From Megachile rotundata (lineage: Eukaryota; Arthropoda; Insecta; Hymenoptera; Megachilidae), in assembly GCF_050947335.1 (NCBI RefSeq), contig NC_134997.1, forward strand, positions 1,302,001 to 1,366,000: a stretch of DNA of 64,000 bases. Direction: 5' to 3'. Under the pieces are notes generated by a model, which ran no database searches, had not been told where the DNA came from, and worked only from the letters and a program-made list of their open reading frames with translations. Shown piece by piece: positions 46,470 to 59,969 of the stretch; the first letter of the stretch is position 1, and each line of letters begins with the position of its first letter. Made by a program: the position numbers and the translations under genes.

Positions 46470-46797
46470 CGATCGCACAATCACGATCGCACAATCACGA
46501 TCGCACAATCACGATCGCACAATCACGATCGCACAATCACGATCGCACAATCACGATCGCACAATCACGATCGCACAATCACGATCGCACAATCACGATC
46601 GCACAATCACGATCGCACAATCACGATCGCACAATCACGATCGCACAATCACGATCGCACAATCACGATCGCACAATCACGATCGCACAATCACGATCGC
46701 ACATTCACGATCGCACAATCACGATCGCACAATCACGATCGCACAATCACGATCGCACAATCACGATCGCACAATCACGATCGCACAAACACGATCG
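46470..46797. repeat. CGATCG tract, 24 units with CACATTC marker
   Basis: Seventeen units before the marker and seven after; same right-end variants as 33,948. Confidence 0.92.
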
Positions 46798-48023
46798 CAC
46801 AATCACTAACGCACAATCACGACCACACAATCACACAGTCACAATCCCACAATCACGATCACACAATCACGACCACACAATCACGATGACACAATCACGA
46901 TCACACAATCACGATCACACAATCACAATCACACAATCGCAATCCCACAATCGCAATCATACAATCGCAATCACACAATCGCAATCACACAAACGCAATC
47001 ACACGATCGCAATCACACGATCGCAATCACACGATCGCAATCACACGATCGCGATCACACGATCACGATCACACTATCACGATCACACAATCACAGTCAC
47101 ACAATCACAATCACACAGTCACACAATCACAATCACACAATCACAGTCACGATCACACAATCACAATCACACAATCTCAATCCCACAATCACAATCACAC
47201 AATCACAGTCACACAATCACAATCACACAATCACACAGTCACGATCCCACAATCACGATCACACAATCACGACCACACAATCACGATGACACAATCACGA
47301 TCACACAATCACAATCACACAATCGCAATCACACAATCACACAGTCACAATCCTACAATCACGATCACACAATCACGACCACACAGTCACAATCACACAA
47401 TCGCAATCACAATCCCACAATCACAATCACACAATCACATTCACACAATCACAATCACACAACCACAACCACACAATCCCACAGTCACAATCCCACAATC
47501 ACGATCACACAATCACGACCACACAGTCACGATCACACAATCGCAATCACACAATCACAATCACACAACCACAATCACACAATCACAACCACACAATCAC
47601 AATCACACAATCACGATCACACAATCACCATCACACAATCACGATCACAAAATCACGATCACAATCACAATCCCACAATCACAATCACACAATCACATTC
47701 ACAGAATCACAATCACACAACCACAACCACACAATCCCACAGTCACAATCCCACAATCACGATCACACAATCACGACCACACAGTCACGATCACACAATC
47801 GCAATCACACAATTACAATCACACAACCACAATCACACAATCACAACTACACAATCACAATCACACAATCACAATCACACAATCACGATCACACAATCAC
47901 GATCACACAATCGATCACACAATCACCATCACACAATCACACAATCACAATCACAATCACATAATCACAATCACACAATCACAATCACACAATCACAATC
48001 ACACAATCACGATCAAACAATCA

Positions 48024-48603
48024 CGATCGCACAATCACGATCGCACAATCACGATCGCACAATCACGATCGCACAATCACGATCGCACAATCACGATCGC
48101 ACAATCACGATCGCACAATCACGATCGCACAATCACGATCGCACAATCACGATCGCACAATCACGATCGCACAATCACGATCGCACAATCACGATCGCAC
48201 AATCACGATCGCACAATCACGATCGCACAATCACGATCGCACAATCACGATCGCACAATCACGATCGCACAATCACGATCGCACAATCACGATCGCACAA
48301 TCACGATCGCACAATCACGATCGCACAATCACGATCGCACAATCACGATCGCACAATCACGATCGCACAATCACGATCGCACAATCACGATCGCACAATC
48401 ACGATCGCACAATCACGATCGCACAATCACGATCGCACAATCACGATCGCACAATCACGATCGCACAATCACGATCGCACAATCACGATCGCACAATCAC
48501 GATCGCACAATCACGATCGCACAATCACGATCGCACAATCACGATCGCACAATCACGATCGCACAATCACGATCGCACAATCACGATCGCACAATCACGA
48601 TCG
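48024..48603. repeat. CGATCG tract, 42 units
   Basis: Second longest tract. No internal variant was seen, and it bridges the middle module family to the right-hand family. Confidence 0.92.
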
Positions 48604-49107
48604 CACAATCAGAATCGCACAATCACAATCGCACAATCACAATCGCACTATCACAATCGCACTATCACAATCGCACTATCACAATCGCACTATCACAATC
48701 ACACGATCACAATCACACGATCACAATCACACTATCACGATCACACAATCACAGTCACACAATCACAATCACACAGTCACACAATCACAATCACACAATC
48801 ACAGTCACGATCACACAATCACAATCACACAATCTCAATCCCACAATCACAATCACACAATCACAGTCACACAATCACAATCACACAATCACACAGTCAC
48901 GATCCCACAATCACCATCACACAATCACGATTACACAATCACGATCACAGAATCCTAATCACACAATCAGGATCACACAATCACGATCACATAATCACGG
49001 TCACACAATCACGGTCACACAATCACGATCACACAATCACGATCACAATCACAATCACATAATCACAATCACACAATCACAATCACACAATCACGATCAA
49101 ACAATCA

Positions 49108-49295
49108 CGATCGCACAATCACGATCGCACAATCACGATCGCACAATCACGATCGCACAATAACGATCGCACAATCACGATCGCACAATCACGATCGCAC
49201 AATCACGATCGCACAATCACGATCGCACAATCACGATCGCACAATCACGATCGCACAATCACGATCGCACAATCACGATCGCACAATCACGATCG
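49108..49295. repeat. CGATCG tract, 14 units with ATAACG marker
   Basis: The marker is the fifth unit: four before and nine after. Confidence 0.92.
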
Positions 49296-50343
49296 CACAA
49301 TCACCATCACACAATCAGGATCACAAAATCACGATCACAATCACGATCACACAATCACGATTACACAATCACGATCACAGAATCCTAATCACACAATCAG
49401 GATCACACAATCACGATCACATAATCACGGTCACACAATCACGGTCACACAATCACGATCACACAATCACGATCACACAATCACACAGTCACAATCCCAC
49501 AATCGCGATCACACAATCGCGATCACACAATCGCGATCACACAATCGCGATCACACATTCGCGATCACACAATCACGACAACACAGTCACGATCACACAA
49601 TCGCAATCACACAATCACAATCATACAACCACAATCACACAATCACGACCACACAATCACGACCACACAATCACGATCACACAATCACGATGACACTATC
49701 ACGATCACACAATCACGATCACGCAATCATGATCACACAATCACGATCACACAATCACAATCACACAATCACGATCACACAATCACGATCACACAATCAC
49801 ACAGTCACAATCACACAGTCACAATCACACAATCGCAATCACAATCCCACAATCACAATCACACAATCACATTCACAGAATCACAATCACACAACCACAA
49901 CCACACAATCCCATAGTCACAATCCCACAATCACGATCACACAATCACGACCACACAGTCACGATCACACAATCGCAATCACACAATTACAATCACACAA
50001 CCACAATCACACAATCACAACCACACAATCACAATCGCACAATCACAATCACACAATCACGATCACACAATCACGATCACACAATCACGATCACACAATC
50101 ACCATCACACAATCACGATCACAAAACGACGATCACAATCACGATCACACAATCACGATTACACAATCACGATCACAGAATCCTAATCACACAATCAGGA
50201 TCACACAATCACGATCACATAATCACGGTCACACAATCACGATCACACAATCACGATCACACAATCACACAATCACAATCACAATCACATAATCACAATC
50301 ACACAATCACAATCACAATCACACAATCACAATCAAACAATCA

Positions 50344-50461
50344 CGATCGCACAATCACGATCGCACAATCACGATCGCACAATCACGATCGCACAATCAC
50401 GATCGCACAATCACGATCGCACAATCACGATCGCACAATCACGATCGCACAATCACGATCG
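50344..50461. repeat. CGATCG tract, 9 units
   Basis: Pure; counterparts at 55,876, 59,189 and 63,031 all have 9 units. Confidence 0.92.
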
Positions 50462-51479
50462 CACAATCACGATCACACAATCACGACCACACAATCACAC
50501 AGTCACAATCCCACAATCACGATCACACAATCGCAATCACAATCCCACAATCACAATGACACAATCACAGTCACGATCACACAATCACAATCACACAATC
50601 TCAACCCCACAATCACAATCGCACAATCACAATCGCACTATCACAATCGCACTATCACAATCGCACTATCACAATCGCACAATCACAATCACACAATCAC
50701 AATCGCGCAGTCCCAATCGCACTGTCACAATCGCACTGTCACAATCGCACTGTCACAATCGCACTGTCACAATCGCACAATCACAATCGCACTATCACAA
50801 TCGCACTATCACAATCGCACTATCACAATCACACGATCACAATCACACGATCACAATCACACTATCACGATCACACAATCACAGTCACACAATCACAATC
50901 ACACAGTCACACAATCACAATCACACCATCACAGTCACGATCACACAATCACAATCACACAATCTCAATCCCACAATCACAATCACACAATCACAGTCAC
51001 ACAATCACAATCACACAATCACACAGTCACGATCCCACAATCACGATCACACAATCACGACCACACAATCACGATGACACAATCACGATCACACAATCAC
51101 AATCACACAATCACAATCACACAATCGCAATCCCACAATCGCAATCATACAATCGCAATCACACAATCGCAATCACACAAACGCAATCACACGATCGCAA
51201 TCACACGATCGCAATCACACGATCGCAATCACACGATCGCGATCACACGATCACGATCACACTATCACGATCACACAATCACAGTCACACAATCACAATC
51301 ACACAGTCACACAATCACAATCACACAATCACAGTCACGATCACACAATCACAATCACACAATCTCAATCCCACAATCACAATCACACAATCACAGTCAC
51401 ACAATCACAATCACACAATCACACAGTCACGATCCCACAATCACGATCACACAATCACGACCACACAATCACGATCACA
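50462..51479. repeat. Landmark block related to 59,307-59,970 and 63,149-63,780
   Basis: Carries the ATGACACAATCACAGTC landmark (50,556), ATCTCAACCCC in place of ATCTCAATCCC, CGCAGTCCC, four ATCGCACTGTC units and ACACGATC units, then from 51,074 a stretch like 34,322-34,700. Copies at 59,401 and 63,243 share CAACCCC and the four CTGTC units. Confidence 0.8.
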
Positions 51480-53415
51480 CAATCACAATCACACAATCAC
51501 GATCACACAATCACGATCACACAATCACGACAACACAATCACGACCACACAATCACGATCACACTATCACGATGACACAATCACGATCACACAATCACGA
51601 TCACACAATCACGATCACACAATCACGATCACACAATCACAATCACACAATCACGATCACACAATCACAATCACACAACCACAACCACACAATCACACAG
51701 TCACAATCCCACAATCACGATCACACAATCACGACCACACAGTCACAATCACACAATCGCAATCACAATCCCACAATCACAATCGCACAATCATAGTCAC
51801 ACAATCACAATCACACAACCACAACCACACAATCACACAGTCACAATCCCACAATCACGATCACACAATCACGATCACACAATCACGATCACACAATCAC
51901 GATCACACAATCACGATCACACAATCACACAGTCACAATCCCACAATCACGATCACACAATCACGACCACACAGTCACAATCACACAATCGCATTCACAA
52001 TCCCACAATCACAATCACACAATCACATTCACACAATCACAATCACACAACCCCAACCACACAATCCCACAGTCACAATCCCACAATCACGATCACACAA
52101 TCACGACCACACAGTCACGATCACACAATCGCCATCACACAATCACGATCACACAACCACAATCACACAATCACAACCACACAATCACAATCACACAATC
52201 ACAATCACACAATCACGATCACACAATCACGATCACACAATCACGATCACACAATCACCATCACACAATCACGATCACAAAATCACGATCACAATCACGA
52301 TCACACTATCACGATTACACAATCACGATCACAGAATCCTAATCACACAATCAGGATCACACAATCACGATCACATAATCACGGTCACACAATCACGGTC
52401 ACACAATCACGATCACACAATCACGATCACACAATCACGACCACACAGTCGCAATCACACAATCGCAATCACACAATCGCAATCACACAATCGCAATCAC
52501 ACAATCGCAATCACACAATCGCAATCACACAATCGCAATCACACAATCGCAATCTCACAATCACAATCACACAATCACAGTCACACAACCACAACCACAC
52601 AATCACACAGTCACCATCCCACAAACACGATCACACAATCACGACCACACAGTCACGATCACACAATCACGATCACACTATCACGATCACACTATCACGA
52701 TCACACAATCACGATCACACAATCACGATCACACAATCACGATCACACAATCCCACAATCACGATCACACAATCACGACCACACAGTCACAATCACACAA
52801 TCGCAGTCACAATCACACAATCACAATCACACAATCACAATCACACAATCAAACAATCGCAATCAAACAATCGCAATCACACAATCGCAATCACACAATC
52901 GCAATCACACAATCGCAATCACACAAACGCAATCACACAATCGCAATCACACAATCGCAATCACACAATCGCAATCACACAATCGCAATCACACAATCGC
53001 AATAACACAATCAAACAATCACACAATCACACAGTCACAATCCCACAATCACGATCACACAATCACGACCACACAGTCACAATCACACAATCGCAATCAC
53101 AGTCCCACAATCACAATCACACAATCACAGTCACACAATCACAAACGCACAACCACAACCACACAATCACACAGTCACAATCCCACAATCACGATCACAC
53201 AATCACGACCACACAGTCACGATCACACAATCGCAATCACACAATCACAATCACACAACCACAATCACACAACCACAATCACACAATCACAATCACACCA
53301 TCACTATCACACAATCACGATCACACAATCACGATCACACAATCTCGATCACACAATCACGATCACACAATCACCATCACACAATCACCATCACACAATC
53401 ACGATCACACAATCA
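51480..53415. repeat. Block shared with 59,970-61,472 and with 11.8-13.8 kb
   Basis: Matches 59,970-61,060 at offset 8,493. About 436 bp present here (roughly 52,580-53,010) are absent in the later copy, after which the offset is 8,057. The same texture, including CACAAACACGATC and CACAAACGCACAACC, is found at 12.9-13.8 kb, linking the right and left parts of the window. It contains ATCCT...AGGAT at 52,336. Confidence 0.82.
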
Positions 53416-54135
53416 CGATCGCACAATCACGATCGCACAATCACGATCGCACAATCGCGATCGCACAATCGCGATCGCACAATCGCGATCGCACAATCAC
53501 GATCGCACAATCACGATCGCACAATCACGATCGCACAATCACGATCGCACAATCACGATCGCACAATCACGATCGCACAATCACGATCGCACAATCACGA
53601 TCGCACAATCACGATCGCACAATCACGATCGCACAATCACGATCGCACAATCACGATCGCACAATCACGATCGCACAATCACGATCGCACAATCACGATC
53701 GCACAATCACGATCGCACAATCACGATCGCACAATCACGATCGCACAATCACGATCGCACAATCACGATCGCACAATCACGATCGCACAATCACGATCGC
53801 ACAATCACGATCGCACAATCACGATCGCACAATCACGATCGCACAATCACGATCGCACAATCACGATCGCACAATCACGATCGCACAATCACGATCGCAC
53901 AATCACGATCGCACAATCACGATCGCACAATCACGATCGCACAATCACGATCGCACAATCACGATCGCACAATCACGATCGCACAATCACGATCGCACAA
54001 TCACGATCGCACAATCACGATCGCACAATCACGATCGCACAATCACGATCGCACAATCACGATCGCACAATCACGATCGCACAATCACGATCGCACAATC
54101 ACGATCGCACAATCACGATCGCACAATCACGATCG
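53416..54135. repeat. (ATCACGATCGCACA)52 tract, longest CGATCG run
   Basis: 52 units over 720 bp, nearly pure. Units 4-6 carry GCGATCGC (53,457, 53,471, 53,485) instead of ACGATCGC. No other variant was seen, so most of the tract is probably a recent expansion. The tract ends at the AGAATCGC marker shared with 48,611. Confidence 0.92.
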
Positions 54136-54625
54136 CACAATCAGAATCGCACAATCACAATCGCACAATCACAATCGCACTATCACAATCGCACTATCAC
54201 AATCGCACTATCACAATCACACGATCACAATCACACGATCACAATCACACTATCACGATCACACAATCACAGTCACACAATCACAATCACACAGTCACAC
54301 AATCACAATCACACAATCACAGTCACGATCACACAATCACAATCACACAATCTCAATCCCACAATCACAATCACACAATCACAGTCACACAATCACAATC
54401 ACACAATCACACAGTCACGATCCCACAATCACGATCACACAATCACGATTACACAATCACGATCACAGAATCCTAATCACACAATCAGGATCACACAATC
54501 ACGATCACATAATCACGGTCACACAATCACGGTCACACAATCACGATCACACAATCACGATCACAATCACAATCACATAATCACAATCACACAATCACAA
54601 TCACACAATCACGATCAAACAATCA

Positions 54626-54827
54626 CGATCGCACAATCACGATCGCACAATCACGATCGCACAATCACGATCGCACAATAACGATCGCACAATCACGATC
54701 GCACAATCACGATCGCACAATCACGATCGCACAATCACGATCGCACAATCACGATCGCACAATCACGATCGCACAATCACGATCGCACAATCACGATCGC
54801 ACAATCACGATCGCACAATCACGATCG
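54626..54827. repeat. CGATCG tract, 15 units with ATAACG marker
   Basis: The marker is the fifth unit; one more unit follows it than in 49,108. Confidence 0.92.
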
Positions 54828-55875
54828 CACAATCACCATCACACAATCACGATCACAAAATCACGATCACAATCACGATCACACAATCACGATTACACAA
54901 TCACGATCACAGAATCCTAATCACACAATCAGGATCACACAATCACGATCACATAATCACGGTCACACAATCACGGTCACACAATCACGATCACACAATC
55001 ACGATCACACAATCACACAGTCACAATCCCACAATCGCGATCACACAATCGCGATCACACAATCGCGATCACACAATCGCGATCACACATTCGCGATCAC
55101 ACAATCACGACAACACAGTCACGATCACACAATCGCAATCACACAATCACAATCATACAACCACAATCACACAATCACGACCACACAATCACGACCACAC
55201 AATCACGATCACACAATCACGATGACACTATCACGATCACACAATCACGATCACGCAATCATGATCACACAATCACGATCACACAATCACAATCACACAA
55301 TCACGATCACACAATCACGATCACACAATCACACAGTCACAATCACACAGTCACAATCACACAATCGCAATCACAATCCCACAATCACAATCACACAATC
55401 ACATTCACAGAATCACAATCACACAACCACAACCACACAATCCCACAGTCACAATCCCACAATCACGATCACACAATCACGACCACACAGTCACGATCAC
55501 ACAATCGCAATCACACAATTACAATCACACAACCACAATCACACAATCACAACCACACAATCACAATCACACAATCACAATCACACAATCACGATCACAC
55601 AATCACGATCACACAATCACGATCACACAATCACCATCACACAATCACGATCACAAAACGACGATCACAATCACGATCACACAATCACGATTACACAATC
55701 ACGATCACAGAATCCTAATCACACAATCAGGATCACACAATCACGATCACATAATCACGGTCACACAATCACGATCACACAATCACGATCACACAATCAC
55801 ACAATCACAATCACAATCACATAATCACAATCACACAATCACAATCACAATCACACAATCACAATCAAACAATCA

Positions 55876-55993
55876 CGATCGCACAATCACGATCGCACAA
55901 TCACGATCGCACAATCACGATCGCACAATCACGATCGCACAATCACGATCGCACAATCACGATCGCACAATCACGATCGCACAATCACGATCG
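55876..55993. repeat. CGATCG tract, 9 units
   Basis: Pure, but followed by CAGTCACAATCCCGC, unlike its counterparts. Confidence 0.92.
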
Positions 55994-57382
55994 CACAGTC
56001 ACAATCCCGCAATCACGGTCACACAATCACGACCACACAGTCGCAATCACACAATCGCAATCACACAATCGCAATCACACAATCGCAATCACACAATCGC
56101 AATCACACAATCGCAATCACACAATCGCAATCACACAATCCGCAATCACACAATCACAGTCACACAATCGCACAGTCACAATCCCACAATCACGATCACC
56201 CAATCACGACCACCCAATCACGATCTCACAATCACGATCACACAATCACGAACACAATCACGATCACACAATCACGATCACACAATCACGATCACACAAT
56301 CACGATCACACAATCACGATCACACAATCACGATCCCACAATCACGATCACACAATCACGATCACACAATCACGATCACACAATCACGATCACACAATCA
56401 CGATCACACAATCACGATCACACAATCACGATCACACAATCACGATCACACAATCCCACAATCACGATCACACAATCACGACCACACAGTCACAATCACA
56501 CAATCGCAATCACAATCACACAATCACAATCACACAATCACAATCACACAATCAAACAATCCCAATCAAACAATCGCAATCACACAATCGCAATCACACA
56601 ATCGCAATCACACAATCGCAATCACACAATCGCAATCACACAATCGCAATCACACAATCGCGATCACTCAATCACGATCACACAATCACGATCACACAAT
56701 CACGATCACACAATCACCATCACACAATCACGATCACAAAACGACGATCACAATCACGATCACACAATCACGATCACAGAATCCTAATCACACTATCAGG
56801 ATCACACAATCACGATCACATAATCACGGTCACACAATCACGGTCACACAATCACGATCACACAATCACGATCACACAATCACACAATCACAATCACACA
56901 ATCACGATCGCACAATCACGATCGCACAATCACGATCGCACAATCACGATCGCAAAATCACGATCGCACAATCACGATCGCACAATCACGATCGCACAAT
57001 CACGATCGCACAATCACGATCGCACAATCACGATCGCACAATCACGATCGCACAATCACGATCGCACAATCACGATCGCACAATCACGATCGCACAATCA
57101 CGATCGCACAATCACGATCGCACAATCACGATCGCACAATCACGATCGCACAATCACGATCGCACAATCACGATCGCACAATCACGATCGCACAATCACG
57201 ATCGCACAATCACGATCGCACAATCACGATCGCACAATCACGATCGCACAATCACGATCGCACAATCACGATCGCACAATCACGATCGCACAATCACGAT
57301 CACACAATCACAACCACACAATCACACCGTCACAATCCCACAATCACGATCACACAATCGCAATCACAATCCCACAATCACA
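55994..57382. repeat. Mosaic block with the only odd-length indel
   Basis: ATCGCAATCACACA run (about 56,041-56,140), the extra C at about 56,140, ATCACCCA units, a 2-bp loss giving CACGAACACAATC near 56,250, ATCACGATCACACA runs, and a divergent ATCCT...AGGAT copy (56,781) lacking the usual GATTACAC unit and carrying CACTATCAGG. It ends in a 28-unit CGATCG tract (56,905). Texture resembles 6,540-7,080 and 17,600-18,100. Confidence 0.78.
56905..57288. repeat. CGATCG tract, 28 units
   Basis: One unit carries ATCGCAAAATC. It lacks the usual ATCAAACAATC entry junction. Confidence 0.92.
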
Positions 57383-58140
57383 ATGACACAATCACAGTCA
57401 CGATCACACAATCACAATCACACAATCTCAATCCCACAATCACAATCGCACTGTCACAATCGCACAATCACAATCGCACAATCACAATCGCACAATCACA
57501 ATCGCACTATCACAATCGCACTATCACAATCGCACTATCACAATCACACGATCACAATCACACGATCACAATCACACTATCACGATCACACAATCACAGT
57601 CACACAATCACAATCACACAGTCACACAATCACAATCACACAATCACAGTCACGATCACACAATCACAATCACACAATCTCAATCCCACAATCACAATCA
57701 CACAATCACAGTCACACAATCACAATCACACAATCACACAGTCACGATCCCACAATCACGATCACACAATCACGATTACACAATCACGATCACAGAATCC
57801 TAATCACACAATCAGGATCACACAATCACGATCACATAATCACGGTCACACAATCACGGTCACACAATCACGATCACACAATCACGATCACAATCACAAT
57901 CACATAATCACAATCACACAATCACAATCACACAATCACGATCAAACAATCACGATCGCACAATCACGATCGCACAATCACGATCGCACAATCACGATCG
58001 CACAATAACGATCGCACAATCACGATCGCACAATCACGATCGCACAATCACGATCGCACAATCACGATCGCACAATCACGATCGCACAATCACGATCGCA
58101 CAATCACGATCGCACAATCACGATCGCACAATCACGATCG
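57383..58140. repeat. Landmark block plus CGATCG tract with ATAACG marker
   Basis: ATGACACAATCACAGTC landmark at 57,383, ATCGCACTATC units, then the same sequence as 48,720-49,295: ATCCT...AGGAT (57,797) and a 14-unit CGATCG tract (57,953) whose fifth unit is ATAACGATCGC. Confidence 0.8.
57953..58140. repeat. CGATCG tract, 14 units with ATAACG marker
   Basis: The marker is the fifth unit; identical in unit number to 49,108. Confidence 0.92.
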
Positions 58141-59969
58141 CACAATCACCATCACACAATCAGGATCACAAAATCACGATCACAATCACGATCACACAAT
58201 CACGATTACACAATCACGATCACAGAATCCTAATCACACAATCAGGATCACACAATCACGATCACATAATCACGGTCACACAATCACGGTCACACAATCA
58301 CGATCACACAATCACGATCACACAATCACACAGTCACAATCCCACAATCGCGATCACACAATCGCGATCACACAATCGCGATCACACAATCGCGATCACA
58401 CATTCGCGATCACACAATCACGACAACACAGTCACGATCACACAATCGCAATCACACAATCACAATCATACAACCACAATCACACAATCACGACCACACA
58501 ATCACGACCACACAATCACGATCACACAATCACGATGACACTATCACGATCACACAATCACGATCACGCAATCATGATCACACAATCACGATCACACAAT
58601 CACAATCACACAATCACGATCACACAATCACGATCACACAATCACACAGTCACAATCACACAGTCACAATCACACAATCGCAATCACAATCCCACAATCA
58701 CAATCACACAATCACATTCACAGAATCACAATCACACAACCACAACCACACAATCCCACAGTCACAATCCCACAATCACGATCACACAATCACGACCACA
58801 CAGTCACGATCACACAATCGCAATCACACAATTACAATCACACAACCACAATCACACAATCACAACCACACAATCACAATCGCACAATCACAATCACACA
58901 ATCACGATCACACAATCACGATCACACAATCACGATCACACAATCACCATCACACAATCACGATCACAAAACGACGATCACAATCACGATCACACAATCA
59001 CGATTACACAATCACGATCACAGAATCCTAATCACACAATCAGGATCACACAATCACGATCACATAATCACGGTCACACAATCACGATCACACAATCACG
59101 ATCACACAATCACACAATCACAATCACAATCACATAATCACAATCACACAATCACAATCACAATCACACAATCACAATCAAACAATCACGATCGCACAAT
59201 CACGATCGCACAATCACGATCGCACAATCACGATCGCACAATCACGATCGCACAATCACGATCGCACAATCACGATCGCACAATCACGATCGCACAATCA
59301 CGATCGCACAATCACGATCACACAATCACGACCACACAATCACACAGTCACAATCCCACAATCACGATCACACAATCGCAATCACAATCCCACAATCACA
59401 ATGACACAATCACAGTCACGATCACACAATCACAATCACACAATCTCAACCCCACAATCACAATCGCACAATCACAATCGCACTATCACAATCGCACTAT
59501 CACAATCGCACTATCACAATCGCACAATCACAATCACACAATCACAATCGCGCAGTCCCAATCGCACTGTCACAATCGCACTGTCACAATCGCACTGTCA
59601 CAATCGCACTGTCACAATCGCACAATCACAATCGCACTATCACAATCGCACTATCACAATCGCACTATCACAATCACACGATCACAATCACACGATCACA
59701 ATCACACTATCACGATCACACAATCACAGTCACACAAACACAATCACACAGTCACACAATCACAATCACACCATCACAGTCACGATCACACAATCACAAT
59801 CACACAATCACAATCACACCATCACAGTCACGATCACACAATCACAATCACACAATCTCAATCCCACAATCACAATCACACAATCACAGTCACACAATCA
59901 CAATCACACAATCACACAGTCACGATCCCACAATCACGATCACACAATCACGACCACACAATCACGATC
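58141..59969. repeat. Right-hand module, third copy
   Basis: Matches 49,296 onward at offset 8,845 (odd because of the single-base insertion at 56,140) and is copied again at 61,983. ATCCT...AGGAT at 58,227 and 59,025, CATTCGCG 58,401, ATGACACTATC junction 58,535, CGATCG 9 units 59,189, landmark 59,401. It carries a 42-bp-scale local duplication of CACACCATCACAGTCACG near 59,770-59,830. Confidence 0.84.
59189..59306. repeat. CGATCG tract, 9 units
   Basis: Pure; copy of 50,344. Confidence 0.92.

Larger units (their letters stand above)
45716..48603. repeat. Copy of 36,928-39,209, ending in a 42-unit CGATCG tract
   Basis: Offsets from the earlier copy are 8,788 at the start, 8,816 through 46,886 and 47,286, then 8,814 after a 2-bp loss at about 47,911 (ATCGATCACAC instead of ATCACGATCACAC). 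After 48,603 the sequence leaves the 39.2-kb pattern and enters the right-hand module family. Confidence 0.83.
48604..50461. repeat. Right-hand module, first copy (about 1.86 kb)
   Basis: Order: AGAATCGC marker (48,611), ATCGCACTATC units, ATCCT...AGGAT (48,952), CGATCG 14 units (49,108) with one ATAACGATCGC variant, a second ATCCT...AGGAT (49,382), CATTCGCG (49,556), an ATGACACTATC junction (49,690), a third ATCCT...AGGAT (50,180) and CGATCG 9 units (50,344). It recurs at 54,136-55,993 (offset 5,532 with 14-bp steps). A private CCATAGTC occurs near 49,911. Confidence 0.84.
54136..55993. repeat. Right-hand module, second copy
   Basis: Same order as 48,604-50,461: ATCCT...AGGAT at 54,470, 54,914 and 55,712, CGATCG 15 units (54,626) and 9 units (55,876), CATTCGCG 55,088, ATGACACTATC junction 55,222. 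54,828-55,993 recurs at 58,141-59,306 (offset 3,313). Confidence 0.84.

Noticed and set aside
53457..53492. GCGATCGC, identical to the cyanobacterial HIP1 palindrome
   Set aside because: Only five occurrences, each one CpR switch away from the neighbouring ACGATCGC unit; explained by the repeat itself and not evidence of a cyanobacterial origin.
53416..54135. CRISPR array
   Set aside because: Units are 14 bp and contiguous with no unique spacers, and no cas genes are present.
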